A program made the translations under genes and the position numbers. A stretch of DNA of 64,000 nucleotides from positions 62,001 through 126,000 of the forward strand of contig NC_019978.1 of NCBI RefSeq assembly GCF_000328625.1. The letters are read 5' to 3'. The DNA comes from Halobacteroides halobius DSM 5150 (GTDB lineage: Bacteria > Bacillota > Halanaerobiia > Halobacteroidales > Halobacteroidaceae). Below are positions 8,031 to 16,665 of this stretch, piece by piece; the stretch's first letter is position 1, and every line of letters starts with the position of its first letter. The notes beneath the pieces were generated by a model. It had not been told where the DNA came from, did not search any database, and worked only from the letters and a program-made list of their open reading frames with translations.

Positions 8031-9971
8031 ATGAGTAAAGATACTTTTTATGTTACAACACCGATTTATTATCCAAATGATAAGCTGCATATAGGACATA
8101 CATATACAACTACTGCAGCAGATACAATTATTAAGTTTAAAGAATTACAAGGCTATGAAACTGAGTTTATTACTGGATCAGATGAGCATGGTCAGAAATT
8201 ACAACAAGCAGCTCAAGAACATGGCATGGAGCCTCTAGAGTATATTGATGGCATTGTTACGAGTTTTAAAGATCTTTGGGCCAAGCTTAAAGTTGATTAT
8301 ACTGAATTTGTGCGAACTACTACTCCAGAACATAAAGAGGATGTTCAATATATCTTTAAAAAACTTTATGATAAAGGCGATATCTATAAGGATAAGTACG
8401 AGGGATATTATTGTACTCCTTGTGAGACTTTTTGGAAAGAACGAGAGTTAAATGAAAATGATAACTGCCCAGATTGTGATCGAGATGTAGAGTGGATGGA
8501 AGAAGAGAGCTACTTTTTTAAAATGTCCAAGTATGAGGATCAGCTACTAGACTTTCTAGATTCTAATCCTGACTTTATTCAGCCAAGTAAACGGCGTAGT
8601 GAAATGATTAATTTTATTAAAGATGGGCTAGAAGATTTATGTGTTTCACGAGCTAGTTTTGATTGGGGGGTTCCAGTACCTGTTGATGATGAGCATGTTA
8701 TTTATGTTTGGTTTGATGCTTTAATTAGTTATCTAACAGGGATTGATTTTCAGCGTAATCAAGATAAATTCAATGATTATTGGCCTGCTGATATTCATAT
8801 TGTAGGTAAGGATATCTTACGTTTCCATACAATCATTTGGCCCTCTATTTTAATGGCAGCTGATATGCCACTACCTAAGCAGGTATTTGGACATGGTTTC
8901 TTACTTGTTGAAGGTGGTAAGATGTCTAAGTCTAAAGGAAATGTGATTGATCCTGTTAAGCTAATTGATGACTTTGGTGTTGATGCCGTTAGATATTATC
9001 TATTACGAGAGATTGCTTTTGGTACAGATGGTTCTTATTCAACAGAGTCTTTTATCCAACGAATTAACTCTGATTTAGCTAATGATTTAGGCAATTTATT
9101 AAATAGAACAGTAGCTATGGTAGAGAAGTATTTTGATGGTCAAATTCCAGTTGGTAAAGTAGAGACAGATTATGATGCAGATTTAGAGAGTGTAGCCCAA
9201 GATGCTTTTGCTAGGATTGAAGAAAACCTGGAACAATTACAGTTTAGTACAGCTTTAGAAGAGTTGTGGAGATTGATTAGAAGAACTAATAAGTATATTG
9301 ATCAGACCAAACCTTGGGTTTTAGCTAAGGATGATAGCAAACGTGATAAATTAGGAAGAGTACTATACAACCTAATGGATAATTTAAGAAGAATTGCTAT
9401 CTCACTAGTACCATTCTTACCAGAAGCTCCAGCTAAGATGTGGAAACAGATTGGAATTAAAGAAGATTTAGCAGATCAAACGTGGGAAGATGTTAAGACA
9501 AAAGGTGGACTAGAAGCTGGACTAGAAATTAATAAAGGAGCACCAATCTTTCCCAGAATCGATATTGAAGAGTATTATGCTAATTTAGAGGCAGAAGATA
9601 CAAAAGCAGTAGCAGATAAGGAGGAAGAAGAAATGACAGAACAAGATTATATTAGTTTTGATGAATTTGGTCAATTGGATTTAAGAGTTGCTGAAGTTCT
9701 AGAGGTAGAAAAGATAGAAGGTAGTGATAAGTTACTTAAGGTTCAAGTAGAGTTAGGAGCAGAAAAGAGACAATTAGTAGCGGGTATTTCTAAGCATTAT
9801 CAACCGGATGAATTAACAGGCAAAAAGATAGTTATGATAGCTAATATGGAGCCAGCAACTATTTTTGGAGTTGAATCTAATGGAATGATTTTAGCGGCTT
9901 CTAATGATGAAGGAGATTTAACAGTAACTACTGTAGATCGAGATATTGCTAGTGGCGCTAAAGTAAAATAG
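8031..9971 (+). CDS. metG: Methionine-tRNA ligase with C-terminal tRNA-binding domain
   Basis: This 646-aa class I synthetase charges tRNA-Met. Visible motifs are HIGHTYTTTA near residue 21, a zinc knuckle CTPC...CPDC near 128-147, and KMSKSKGN near 300. The last 110 residues form the EMAP/Trbp111-like OB fold (DEFGQLDLRVAEVLEVEKI to the end), which aids dimerisation and tRNA binding. The enzyme is of the long bacterial MetG2 type. It is controlled by the T-box leader just upstream and followed 11 bases later by tatD. Confidence 0.97.
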   Translation: MSKDTFYVTTPIYYPNDKLHIGHTYTTTAADTIIKFKELQGYETEFITGSDEHGQKLQQAAQEHGMEPLEYIDGIVTSFKDLWAKLKVDYTEFVRTTTPEHKEDVQYIFKKLYDKGDIYKDKYEGYYCTPCETFWKERELNENDNCPDCDRDVEWMEEESYFFKMSKYEDQLLDFLDSNPDFIQPSKRRSEMINFIKDGLEDLCVSRASFDWGVPVPVDDEHVIYVWFDALISYLTGIDFQRNQDKFNDYWPADIHIVGKDILRFHTIIWPSILMAADMPLPKQVFGHGFLLVEGGKMSKSKGNVIDPVKLIDDFGVDAVRYYLLREIAFGTDGSYSTESFIQRINSDLANDLGNLLNRTVAMVEKYFDGQIPVGKVETDYDADLESVAQDAFARIEENLEQLQFSTALEELWRLIRRTNKYIDQTKPWVLAKDDSKRDKLGRVLYNLMDNLRRIAISLVPFLPEAPAKMWKQIGIKEDLADQTWEDVKTKGGLEAGLEINKGAPIFPRIDIEEYYANLEAEDTKAVADKEEEEMTEQDYISFDEFGQLDLRVAEVLEVEKIEGSDKLLKVQVELGAEKRQLVAGISKHYQPDELTGKKIVMIANMEPATIFGVESNGMILAASNDEGDLTVTTVDRDIASGAKVK

Positions 9972-9982
9972 GTGGTGGAAAA

Positions 9983-10747
9983 ATGTTAATTGATACACAT
10001 GCTCATCTTGATTTTCCTAGATTTGATAATGATCGAGATAAGGTAATTCTGGATGCTTATCGAGCAGGAATTAAGCAAGTTATTAATGTAGGAGCCGACA
10101 TGAAATCAAGTCGTAATTCAGTGGAATTAGCTCAAGAATATAATTTTATTGTAGCTAGTGTAGGAGTTCATCCTCATGAGGCCAAAAGTTTTACAGACCA
10201 AGATTATCAAGAACTAAAAAATTTAGCTAGTCAAAATGAAGTAGTTGCTATTGGTGAGATGGGATTAGATTATCACTATGATAATTCGCCCCGACAGGAG
10301 CAACAAGAAGCATTTAGAAAACAATTACAGTTGGCCCAAGAGGTTGATCTACCAGTTATAATTCATAGTCGTGAAGCACAAGAAGATACACTCAAGATTC
10401 TAAAAGAAGAAGCAACTAATCTAGAAGGTGTATTACATTGTTTTGCTTACGATTTAGAAGTAGCCCGTGAAGTTATTGATTTAGGATTTTATGTGGCTTT
10501 AGGAGGCGTATTAACTTTCGGTAGTGCCAAAGATTTAAGAATGGTAGTGCCTAATTTATCTTTAGATAGAATACTAATAGAGACGGATGCGCCCTACTTA
10601 ACACCTGAGCCACATCGTGGAGAACGAAATGAGCCTAAGTATGTTAAAGAAGTAGCTAAAAAGATAGCAAAATTAAAGAACACTAATCTAGAAGCAGTAG
10701 CTAAGCAAACTACTAAAAACGCAAAGAAATTATTTAAGTTAGACTAA
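9983..10747 (+). CDS. tatD: TatD-family metal-dependent hydrolase/DNase
   Basis: This 254-aa TIM-barrel amidohydrolase shows the TatD signature set: DTHAHLDF at the start, GVHPHEA near 60, GEMGLDYHYD near 89, HSREA near 128, HCF near 153 and ETDAPYLTPEPHRG near 200. These provide the two-metal ligands. TatD proteins degrade DNA and damaged ends, with a role in DNA quality control. It lies in the metG operon, matching the metS-yabD order of Bacillus. Confidence 0.95.
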   Translation: MLIDTHAHLDFPRFDNDRDKVILDAYRAGIKQVINVGADMKSSRNSVELAQEYNFIVASVGVHPHEAKSFTDQDYQELKNLASQNEVVAIGEMGLDYHYDNSPRQEQQEAFRKQLQLAQEVDLPVIIHSREAQEDTLKILKEEATNLEGVLHCFAYDLEVAREVIDLGFYVALGGVLTFGSAKDLRMVVPNLSLDRILIETDAPYLTPEPHRGERNEPKYVKEVAKKIAKLKNTNLEAVAKQTTKNAKKLFKLD

Positions 10748-10754
10748 TAAAATT

Positions 10755-10792
10755 GTACTAATTGCTATTTAGCAATTAGTACTTTATTTTTA
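10755..10792 (+). terminator. Intrinsic terminator after tatD
   Basis: A perfect 12-bp stem GTACTAATTGCT/AGCAATTAGTAC (10755-10766 with 10771-10782) and ATTT loop are followed by a T-rich run. It separates tatD from the radical SAM gene. Confidence 0.8.
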
Positions 10793-10824
10793 TAGAACTG
10801 TGAATCTCTAAAGGAGGCGTTAAA

Positions 10825-11403
10825 GTGACTATTACTTATCAATTAGGCGATAAATTATATATCAATTTAACTAATCGTTGTAGTAATGACTGTAAATTTT
10901 GCGTCAGAAATTTTAAAGATGGAGTAGGAGGATATGACTTATGGCTTGAGGAAGAGCCTTCAGTTACAGAAGTAATAGCTGAATTTGATGATGTTAGTAA
11001 ATATGGAGAGGTAGTATTTTGTGGCTATGGCGAGCCACTAACAAGAGTTGCTGCTGTAGTGGAGATTAGTCAGTACTTACAAGATAACTACCCTGATACT
11101 TTAGTAAGGGTTAATACCAATGGGCAAGCTAATTTAATTCATAGAGGGAATATCTTACCTAGGTTACAAGGAAAGATTGATATAATTTCAATTAGTTTAA
11201 ATGCTTCTAATGCTACTAAATACCAAGAGATTTGTCAATCAGATTTTGGTGTAGAGTCTTTTACAGCAGTAGTTGATTTTATTAAGCAGGCCAAAAAGGT
11301 AATTCCTAAGGTAATTGTATCAGTCGTTAGTAGTTCTAATATTGATTTAGAAGCTTGCAGGGATTTAGCTTCTCAGTTAGAGGTAGAATTTAGAATTCGT
11401 TAG
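10825..11403 (+). CDS. TatD-associated radical SAM protein
   Basis: This short (192 aa) radical SAM protein starts at GTG after AAGGAGG. The cluster-binding CxxxCxxC motif is CSNDCKFC near residues 18-25, followed by FCGYGEPL-type GGE equivalents. A small family of radical SAM proteins is found repeatedly beside tatD; length, motif and location fit it. The substrate and reaction are not known. A possible link to repair or modification products handled by TatD is inference only. Confidence 0.85.
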   Translation: MTITYQLGDKLYINLTNRCSNDCKFCVRNFKDGVGGYDLWLEEEPSVTEVIAEFDDVSKYGEVVFCGYGEPLTRVAAVVEISQYLQDNYPDTLVRVNTNGQANLIHRGNILPRLQGKIDIISISLNASNATKYQEICQSDFGVESFTAVVDFIKQAKKVIPKVIVSVVSSSNIDLEACRDLASQLEVEFRIR

Positions 11404-11748
11404 ATTTTAAATTAATTTAAAAAAGAAGGAGGAATTTTCTCTAAAGCGTAGAATTAATATTATAACAGATGCAATCGTTTGCATTTATATTATAATTTAA
11501 TAAGAATAGTCTTAAATTAGTTTAAAATGCAGATGATATATGTTATAATAAATTTAGTAAGAAATAAGTCAATAATAAAATTAGAGAATAAGTTAATAAT
11601 TTTATAAGGGAAGTATTTTATTTTTTAATTGTGGAATCGCTTGCACTAAGTAACTTAAGGTAGTTTCCTCAATAATTTTATAATTACATAAGATGGGGAA
11701 TTGAGTTGGTTATTATTTAGAATTTAAAAATTTGAGGGGGGACTATCA
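11404..11748 (+). promoter_or_regulatory. Regulatory region with two LacI-type operators before the sugar ABC operon
   Basis: There is no gene in this 345-base stretch. Two near-palindromes with a central CG, typical of LacI-family binding, are present: ATGCAATCGTTTGCAT (11469-11484) and GTGGAATCGCTTGCAC (11631-11646), with centres about 162 bp apart. TATAAT-like boxes follow at 11491-11496, 11544-11549 and 11679-11684, but a unique promoter cannot be assigned. The spacing would allow repression by looping. The cognate regulator is probably the lacI-type gene at 15093. Confidence 0.65.
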
Positions 11749-13059
11749 ATGAAAAAAAGATTTAGTGTTGTATTGATTGCTATTCTAGCTTTATCTTTAG
11801 TCGTAGTCGGGTGTGGCTCCAATAAGGAAGCAGCACCTAAAAAGGACACAGAAGAAAAAGCAGTTGCTTTAGATAAAAGAGAATTATCTAAGCAAGTGAC
11901 TATTAAGTTTTGGGAGAAAGAATCAGTAAAATTTGATAAAAAGACAATGACGCCTTTAATCAAGAAGTTTGAAAAGAAATATCCTAATATTAATGTTGAT
12001 CGAACTCATATGGGGATTGAGGATTTAAGAAAGAATACTCAAACTGCTTATATGGGTGGTAAGGGTCCAGATGTAGTATGGAGTCCTTTTGATCACATTG
12101 GCCCATTTTCTGCAATGGGAATTGCGCAACCATTAGATAAGTTAATGAGTGATGAGCTAAAGAATCGTTATATTGATTCTGCACTACCAGGTATGAGCTT
12201 AAAAGGTAATGTTTATGGTGTGCCAGTTACTATGGGTAATCACTTAATGTTATATTATAACAAAGATTTAGTTAACCAAGTGCCTAAGACTTGGGAAGAA
12301 TTAATTAAAATAGCTAAAAAAGCAACTAAGGATACAACTGGTGACGGGAAAACTGATCAGTATGGCTTAGTATATAATTCAGCTGAACCATTCTGGTGGG
12401 TTGTATTTCACGGTGGTTTTGGAGGTTGGGTCTTTGATAAAGAATATAATCCAACTTTAGATACCAAAGCAACTAAGCAAGCTATGCAATTTGTACATGA
12501 CTTAGAATTTGAACACAAGATTATTCCTAAAGAGTGTGGATATAATGTAGCTGATAGTCTATTTAAAAAAGGAAAAGCTGCTTTTATTATTAATGGAGTG
12601 TGGGCTCTAAATGGTTATACCGAAAGTGAAAAGATTGATGCTGGCGTAGCTGTCTTACCTAAGTTTGAGGCAACAGGTAAGTATGCTCAGCCAATGACTA
12701 GTGGAGCTGGCTTAATTATGATGTCTGGTTTACCAGAGGCTAAACAGATTGCTGTTATGAAATTCATTAAGTTCATGACTAGTCAAGAAGCTCAGAAGAC
12801 AATTGTTAAGCATCATAAACGATTACCAAGTAATAAGGTAGTTTATGATTTACCAGTTATTAAAAATAATCCAGTAATGAAAGTATCTGGAGAGCAGTTA
12901 AGAAAAGGTAGAGCTATGCCTGTAGTTCCAGAGATGAGAGCTGTTTGGGATGCTATTCGACCAGCTTTACAAAGTGTAATGAGTGGAGATTTAGCACCAG
13001 CTAAGGCACCAGCTAAGATTCAAGAAACTGCTGAAAAGAAAATTAAACAGATGAAATAG
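11749..13059 (+). CDS. Sugar ABC transporter substrate-binding lipoprotein
   Basis: This 436-aa family-1 solute-binding protein (MalE-like) has a signal peptide ending in a lipobox VVGC with Cys22, so it is a lipid-anchored receptor. The mature part has the usual fold signatures: KFWEKESVKFD, PLIKKFEKKYPNI, the central TWEELIKIAKKAT region and a C-terminal hinge helix. It delivers an oligosaccharide (maltodextrin-like, not certain) to the permeases encoded next. A strong hairpin follows the gene, probably making this product more abundant than the permeases. SD GAGGGGGG precedes the ATG. Confidence 0.9.
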   Translation: MKKRFSVVLIAILALSLVVVGCGSNKEAAPKKDTEEKAVALDKRELSKQVTIKFWEKESVKFDKKTMTPLIKKFEKKYPNINVDRTHMGIEDLRKNTQTAYMGGKGPDVVWSPFDHIGPFSAMGIAQPLDKLMSDELKNRYIDSALPGMSLKGNVYGVPVTMGNHLMLYYNKDLVNQVPKTWEELIKIAKKATKDTTGDGKTDQYGLVYNSAEPFWWVVFHGGFGGWVFDKEYNPTLDTKATKQAMQFVHDLEFEHKIIPKECGYNVADSLFKKGKAAFIINGVWALNGYTESEKIDAGVAVLPKFEATGKYAQPMTSGAGLIMMSGLPEAKQIAVMKFIKFMTSQEAQKTIVKHHKRLPSNKVVYDLPVIKNNPVMKVSGEQLRKGRAMPVVPEMRAVWDAIRPALQSVMSGDLAPAKAPAKIQETAEKKIKQMK

Positions 13060-13070
13060 TAAAGTAATAA

Positions 13071-13097
13071 AAGATGGGGAATATGCCCCATCTTTTT
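13071..13097 (+). terminator. Intercistronic hairpin/terminator between binding protein and permease genes
   Basis: A perfect 9-bp stem AAGATGGGG/CCCCATCTT with a 6-base loop is followed by TTTTTATT. Since permease genes continue in the same direction without a clear new promoter, it is likely a leaky terminator or 3' stabiliser that sets the ratio of binding protein to permease. Confidence 0.75.
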
Positions 13098-13123
13098 ATT
13101 AAGATAGTAAAGGGGGAGTTTGG

Positions 13124-14059
13124 ATGAGTGCTGAAGTTCAGAAGCAAGATAATGGTATTTTAAATTTTTCCTTAAGTGAATTTTGGGAAAAGAATAGATT
13201 TGCTTATTTAATGTTACTACCAGCCTTTATTGGAGTATTCTTTGTTATTATTTATCCTTTCTTTTATAATTTAAAGTTAGCATTTTCAGATTTAAATATG
13301 TATAGTATGCGAGCATTTATTAAGAATGGTACTTTAAATTATATCGGATTTAAGAACTTTGTTGAAGTTGTAACTACTAGTGATTTTTGGACTGTATTTG
13401 GAAGAACAATAGTTTGGACAGTAGTCAATGTTGCTTGCCACGTTGGATTTGGGATTCTTCTTGCTATTTTATTAGATAGAGATATGAAGTTAAAAGGAAT
13501 TTATCGGACTTTATTAGTTATTCCTTGGGCTATTCCCCAATATATTGTAATTTTAGTCTGGAAGGGTATGTTTAATTATCGGTTTGGTGCTATTAACTTA
13601 ATGTTAAATAAGTTAGGTTTTGAGTCTATTGCTTGGTTAAGTGATCCTACAACTGGATTTTTAGCTGCAATTATAGTTAATGTTTGGCTAGGAATTCCTT
13701 TTATGATGATGATTGCTTTAGGTGGATTACAAAGTATTGATCCTAACTATTATGAAGCAGCAGAGATTGATGGAGCTAGCAATTGGCAACAGGTAAAGAA
13801 TGTTACACTGCCGCTGCTAAAGCCTGTTATGATTCCAGCAGTTATCTTAGGGGTTGTCTGGACATTTAAGAATTTAAAAGTAATCTTTATGTTAACAGCA
13901 GGAACTTTAACAGGAAAAATTGATATTTTAGTAACTTATGTTTATAAAGCAGCCTTCACTTATTACCGTTATGGGTATGCTGCAGCATTTTCATTTGTGA
14001 TTTTCTTGATCTTATTAATCTGGAGTATAATCTTTATTGAACATCTTAGAGAAGAGTAG
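13124..14059 (+). CDS. Sugar ABC transporter permease, MalF-type
   Basis: This 311-aa membrane protein has about six transmembrane helices. The cytoplasmic EAA loop near residues 205-220 reads EAAEIDGASNWQQVKNVTLPLL, the contact with the ATPase. The N-terminus is longer than minimal MalF-like permeases but lacks a large periplasmic loop. It forms a heterodimer with the next permease. The ATPase gene is absent from the window, so a shared MsmX/UgpC-type ATPase encoded elsewhere is likely. Confidence 0.92.
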   Translation: MSAEVQKQDNGILNFSLSEFWEKNRFAYLMLLPAFIGVFFVIIYPFFYNLKLAFSDLNMYSMRAFIKNGTLNYIGFKNFVEVVTTSDFWTVFGRTIVWTVVNVACHVGFGILLAILLDRDMKLKGIYRTLLVIPWAIPQYIVILVWKGMFNYRFGAINLMLNKLGFESIAWLSDPTTGFLAAIIVNVWLGIPFMMMIALGGLQSIDPNYYEAAEIDGASNWQQVKNVTLPLLKPVMIPAVILGVVWTFKNLKVIFMLTAGTLTGKIDILVTYVYKAAFTYYRYGYAAAFSFVIFLILLIWSIIFIEHLREE

Positions 14060-14071
14060 GGGGGATTTAAA

Positions 14072-14947
14072 ATGTCAGTTAAAAAAGATAGTAAACTAAA
14101 GAGATTTATTATTCATTTTATATTATTAGTTTCAGTAGCACTTGCTCTTTATCCAGCTCTACGAGTATTTGGAATTTCTCTGCGGCCTACTAGTGCACTT
14201 CATACCAGTAGTATCGGGATTATTCCTGACAATCCAACTCTAGAGGCTTACAAAACTATATTATTTGAAAAGCCATTTTTAACTTGGTTAAAGAACAGTT
14301 TATTGGTTACAGTATTTACAGTAATTATTGGAGTAAGCTTAGCTACTACTGCAGGTTATGCTTTTTCTCGTAAAAAGTTTACTGGACGAAAAGCAGGGTT
14401 AACTTTCTTTTTAGTTACTCAAATGTTTCCAGCTACGATGTTAATTTTACCGATGTATCTATTATTAGCTCAATTTGGGTTAACTTCTCAAGAAATAATT
14501 ATTCCTTTTATTGGTCTGTCTAAAGTTCATCTAGCTTTAATAATTATGTATTCTACTACTGCTTTACCACTTTGTGTTTGGCAGATGAAAGGTTATTATG
14601 ATACAATTCCGGGTAGTTTGGAGGAAGCTGCTTTAGTTGATGGTTTAAATCAATTCCAGGCTTTTTATAAGATTATTTTACCGTTAGCTAAGCCAGCTTT
14701 AGTAATTACTGCTTTATTCTCTTTTATGACAGCTTGGAATGAATTTATGGTAGCTCGAATTTTAATGACGGATAGTAATTTATATACTCTACCAGTAGGT
14801 CTGAGAAATTTAGCATCTCAGTTTAATACCCAATGGGCCAACTTTGCTGCTGCGTCAGTATTGATTATGGTCCCAGTAATGGCGGTTTTTCTCATATTAT
14901 CCCGCTATTTAGTTGGTGGATTAACATTAGGAGGAGTAAAAGGATAA
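14072..14947 (+). CDS. Sugar ABC transporter permease, MalG-type
   Basis: This 291-aa integral membrane protein has about six helices and an EAA loop EEAALVDGLNQFQAFYKIILPL near residue 190. It is the second permease half of the importer and starts 12 bases after the first one, behind a GGGGGGA ribosome site. The C-terminal YLVGGLTLGGVKG is typical for MalG-like permeases. An intrinsic terminator follows. Confidence 0.93.
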   Translation: MSVKKDSKLKRFIIHFILLVSVALALYPALRVFGISLRPTSALHTSSIGIIPDNPTLEAYKTILFEKPFLTWLKNSLLVTVFTVIIGVSLATTAGYAFSRKKFTGRKAGLTFFLVTQMFPATMLILPMYLLLAQFGLTSQEIIIPFIGLSKVHLALIIMYSTTALPLCVWQMKGYYDTIPGSLEEAALVDGLNQFQAFYKIILPLAKPALVITALFSFMTAWNEFMVARILMTDSNLYTLPVGLRNLASQFNTQWANFAAASVLIMVPVMAVFLILSRYLVGGLTLGGVKG

Positions 14948-14958
14948 TCGATAATCAA

Positions 14959-14988
14959 GTCATAGGCTTTTGGTCTATGGCTTTTTTC
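14959..14988 (+). terminator. Intrinsic terminator after the permease gene
   Basis: The stem GTCATAG/CTATGGC (one G-T pair) is followed by TTTTTT. It ends the importer operon before the regulator gene. Confidence 0.7.
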
Positions 14989-15092
14989 TTTGTTTAGTTA
15001 TTGATTTAGTTAGTTTATTCAATTATAGTAATTAAAGAAAGTACTCTTAAAAGTAAAATAATTTTTAATAAATAATGGGAAGGAAGATAGTT

Positions 15093-16115
15093 ATGCCAAC
15101 AATCAAGGATGTGGCAAAGAAAGCAGGTGTTTCTCCTTCAACAGTTTCTAGGGTAGTTAATAATCACCCACGGATTAGTCAAGAAACCAGAGAGGAAGTT
15201 TTGCAGGCAATGGATGAAATAGGCTATCATCCTAATGTTATTGCTCAAAATTTAGTTAATCAAACGACCAATACATTAGGGTTAGTAATGGCCCCTTCTA
15301 CTGAGGAAGCTTTTGCAGACCCTTTTTATGCCGAAGTCTTACGAGGAATTGGTTCGATGGCTCAAAAAAATGGTTACAGTTTATTATTAATTACCGGTGA
15401 TGAAGAGGGAGGAGAGTTAGAGGCTACCTTAAGAGCAGTTAGAGGAAAGCAGGTGGATGGTCTATTGTTATTAAGGGCCAAAAAAAGTGATAAGTTAACT
15501 GATAAATTAAACGAGATGAACTTTCCTTTTGTAGTAGTAGGAAGACCTGAAGAAGAAGATAAAAATTATTGGGTTAATAATGATAATGTACAGTCTAGTA
15601 AGGAGTTAGTTGAATATTTAATCAATTTAGGGCATAATAAAATAGGAGCATTTATTGGTAGTGAAGAATATATAGTTGATCAGGATCGATTAAAAGGATA
15701 TAAATTAGCTCTTAAGTCCCACGGGATTGATTATAATCAAGATTATATAGTACAAATCGAAAGTGGTAAACAAGAAAAAGCTTATCGATTTACTAAAGAT
15801 CTACTCAATTCTTATCCTGAACTGACTGCTTTATATGGTATTGATGATCGGATAGCTTATGGAGCAATCAAAGCAGTTAAGGAGTTAGGCTTTAAAATTC
15901 CTGAAGATATAGCTATAGTTGGGTTTAATAATAATCCTTTATCAGAATTAATTGAACCTGCTTTAACTACTGTTGATATTAACACTTATGAATTAGGAAG
16001 AAAGGCAACTAGTTTGTTAATTCAAGTAATTACAGAACAAGTAACTAGTTATTGTAATGATATAGTACCAACTGATTTAATTGTTAGAGAGTCTTGTGGT
16101 GGTAAGAATGATTAA
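15093..16115 (+). CDS. LacI-family transcriptional regulator (sugar importer operon)
   Basis: This 340-aa repressor has an N-terminal helix-turn-helix with hinge helix (TIKDVAKKAGVSPSTVSRVV, then NVIAQNLVN), followed by a periplasmic-binding-protein-like sugar domain (GLVMAPSTEE..., VDGLLLLR, IVGFNNNPLSELIEPALTT). I chose ATG 15093, which follows GGAAGGAAG; an in-frame ATG lies 18 bases upstream. It probably controls the preceding ABC operon through operators at 11469 and 11631. The stop codon overlaps the rnmV start (ATGATTAA), so a sugar-responsive gene is coupled to a housekeeping rRNA gene. Confidence 0.9.
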   Translation: MPTIKDVAKKAGVSPSTVSRVVNNHPRISQETREEVLQAMDEIGYHPNVIAQNLVNQTTNTLGLVMAPSTEEAFADPFYAEVLRGIGSMAQKNGYSLLLITGDEEGGELEATLRAVRGKQVDGLLLLRAKKSDKLTDKLNEMNFPFVVVGRPEEEDKNYWVNNDNVQSSKELVEYLINLGHNKIGAFIGSEEYIVDQDRLKGYKLALKSHGIDYNQDYIVQIESGKQEKAYRFTKDLLNSYPELTALYGIDDRIAYGAIKAVKELGFKIPEDIAIVGFNNNPLSELIEPALTTVDINTYELGRKATSLLIQVITEQVTSYCNDIVPTDLIVRESCGGKND

Positions 16116-16665
16116 AGAAGTTATTGTGGTAGAAGGTAGAGATGATGTAGATGCAGTTAAAAAAGCAGTTGATGCAGAATTAATTATTACAGGAGGTTTT
16201 TCTTTGGGAGAGGAAGTATTAGATAGGATTCGTTTAGCCCAGGAAAGAAAAGGAGTAATTATCTTTACTGACCCAGATCATGCAGGTGAATTAATTAGAA
16301 AAAGAATTAAACAAGAAGTATCAGGCTGTAAGGATGCTTATTTATCCCAAGCAGAAGCTATTGAAGCAGGAGATATTGGGATTGAGAATGCCCCTCCCCA
16401 AGTGATTAGAGAGGCTTTAAATAAGGCTCAAGTAGAGGATGAAACTAGACAGAAACAATTTGATAAACAAGACTTAGTTCAATTAGGTCTATTAGGTAAT
16501 AAAAATGCCAAGAATAGGCGGGAACTAGTTGGTAAAAGGTTAGGTATTGGTTATGCAAATGGAAAGCAGTTTTTAAGTAGATTAAATAATTATGGGATTA
16601 GCCCACAAGAATTAGTAGAAGCTGTTGAACGAGAGATGGGAGGTAATAAAAATGGAGTTAGGTAG
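16108..16665 (+). CDS. rnmV: Ribonuclease M5 (5S rRNA maturation)
   Basis: This 185-aa TOPRIM protein has VVEGRDDVDAVK at the N-terminus (catalytic Glu) and FTDPDHAGE (DxD) near residue 54. The C-terminal RNA-binding part contains GNKNAKNRRELVGKRLGIGYANGKQF. RNase M5 trims both ends of 5S rRNA in Firmicutes. It overlaps the lacI gene by 8 bases and rsmA by 14 bases. The rnmV-rsmA order is conserved in Bacillus. Confidence 0.95.
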   Translation: MIKEVIVVEGRDDVDAVKKAVDAELIITGGFSLGEEVLDRIRLAQERKGVIIFTDPDHAGELIRKRIKQEVSGCKDAYLSQAEAIEAGDIGIENAPPQVIREALNKAQVEDETRQKQFDKQDLVQLGLLGNKNAKNRRELVGKRLGIGYANGKQFLSRLNNYGISPQELVEAVEREMGGNKNGVR

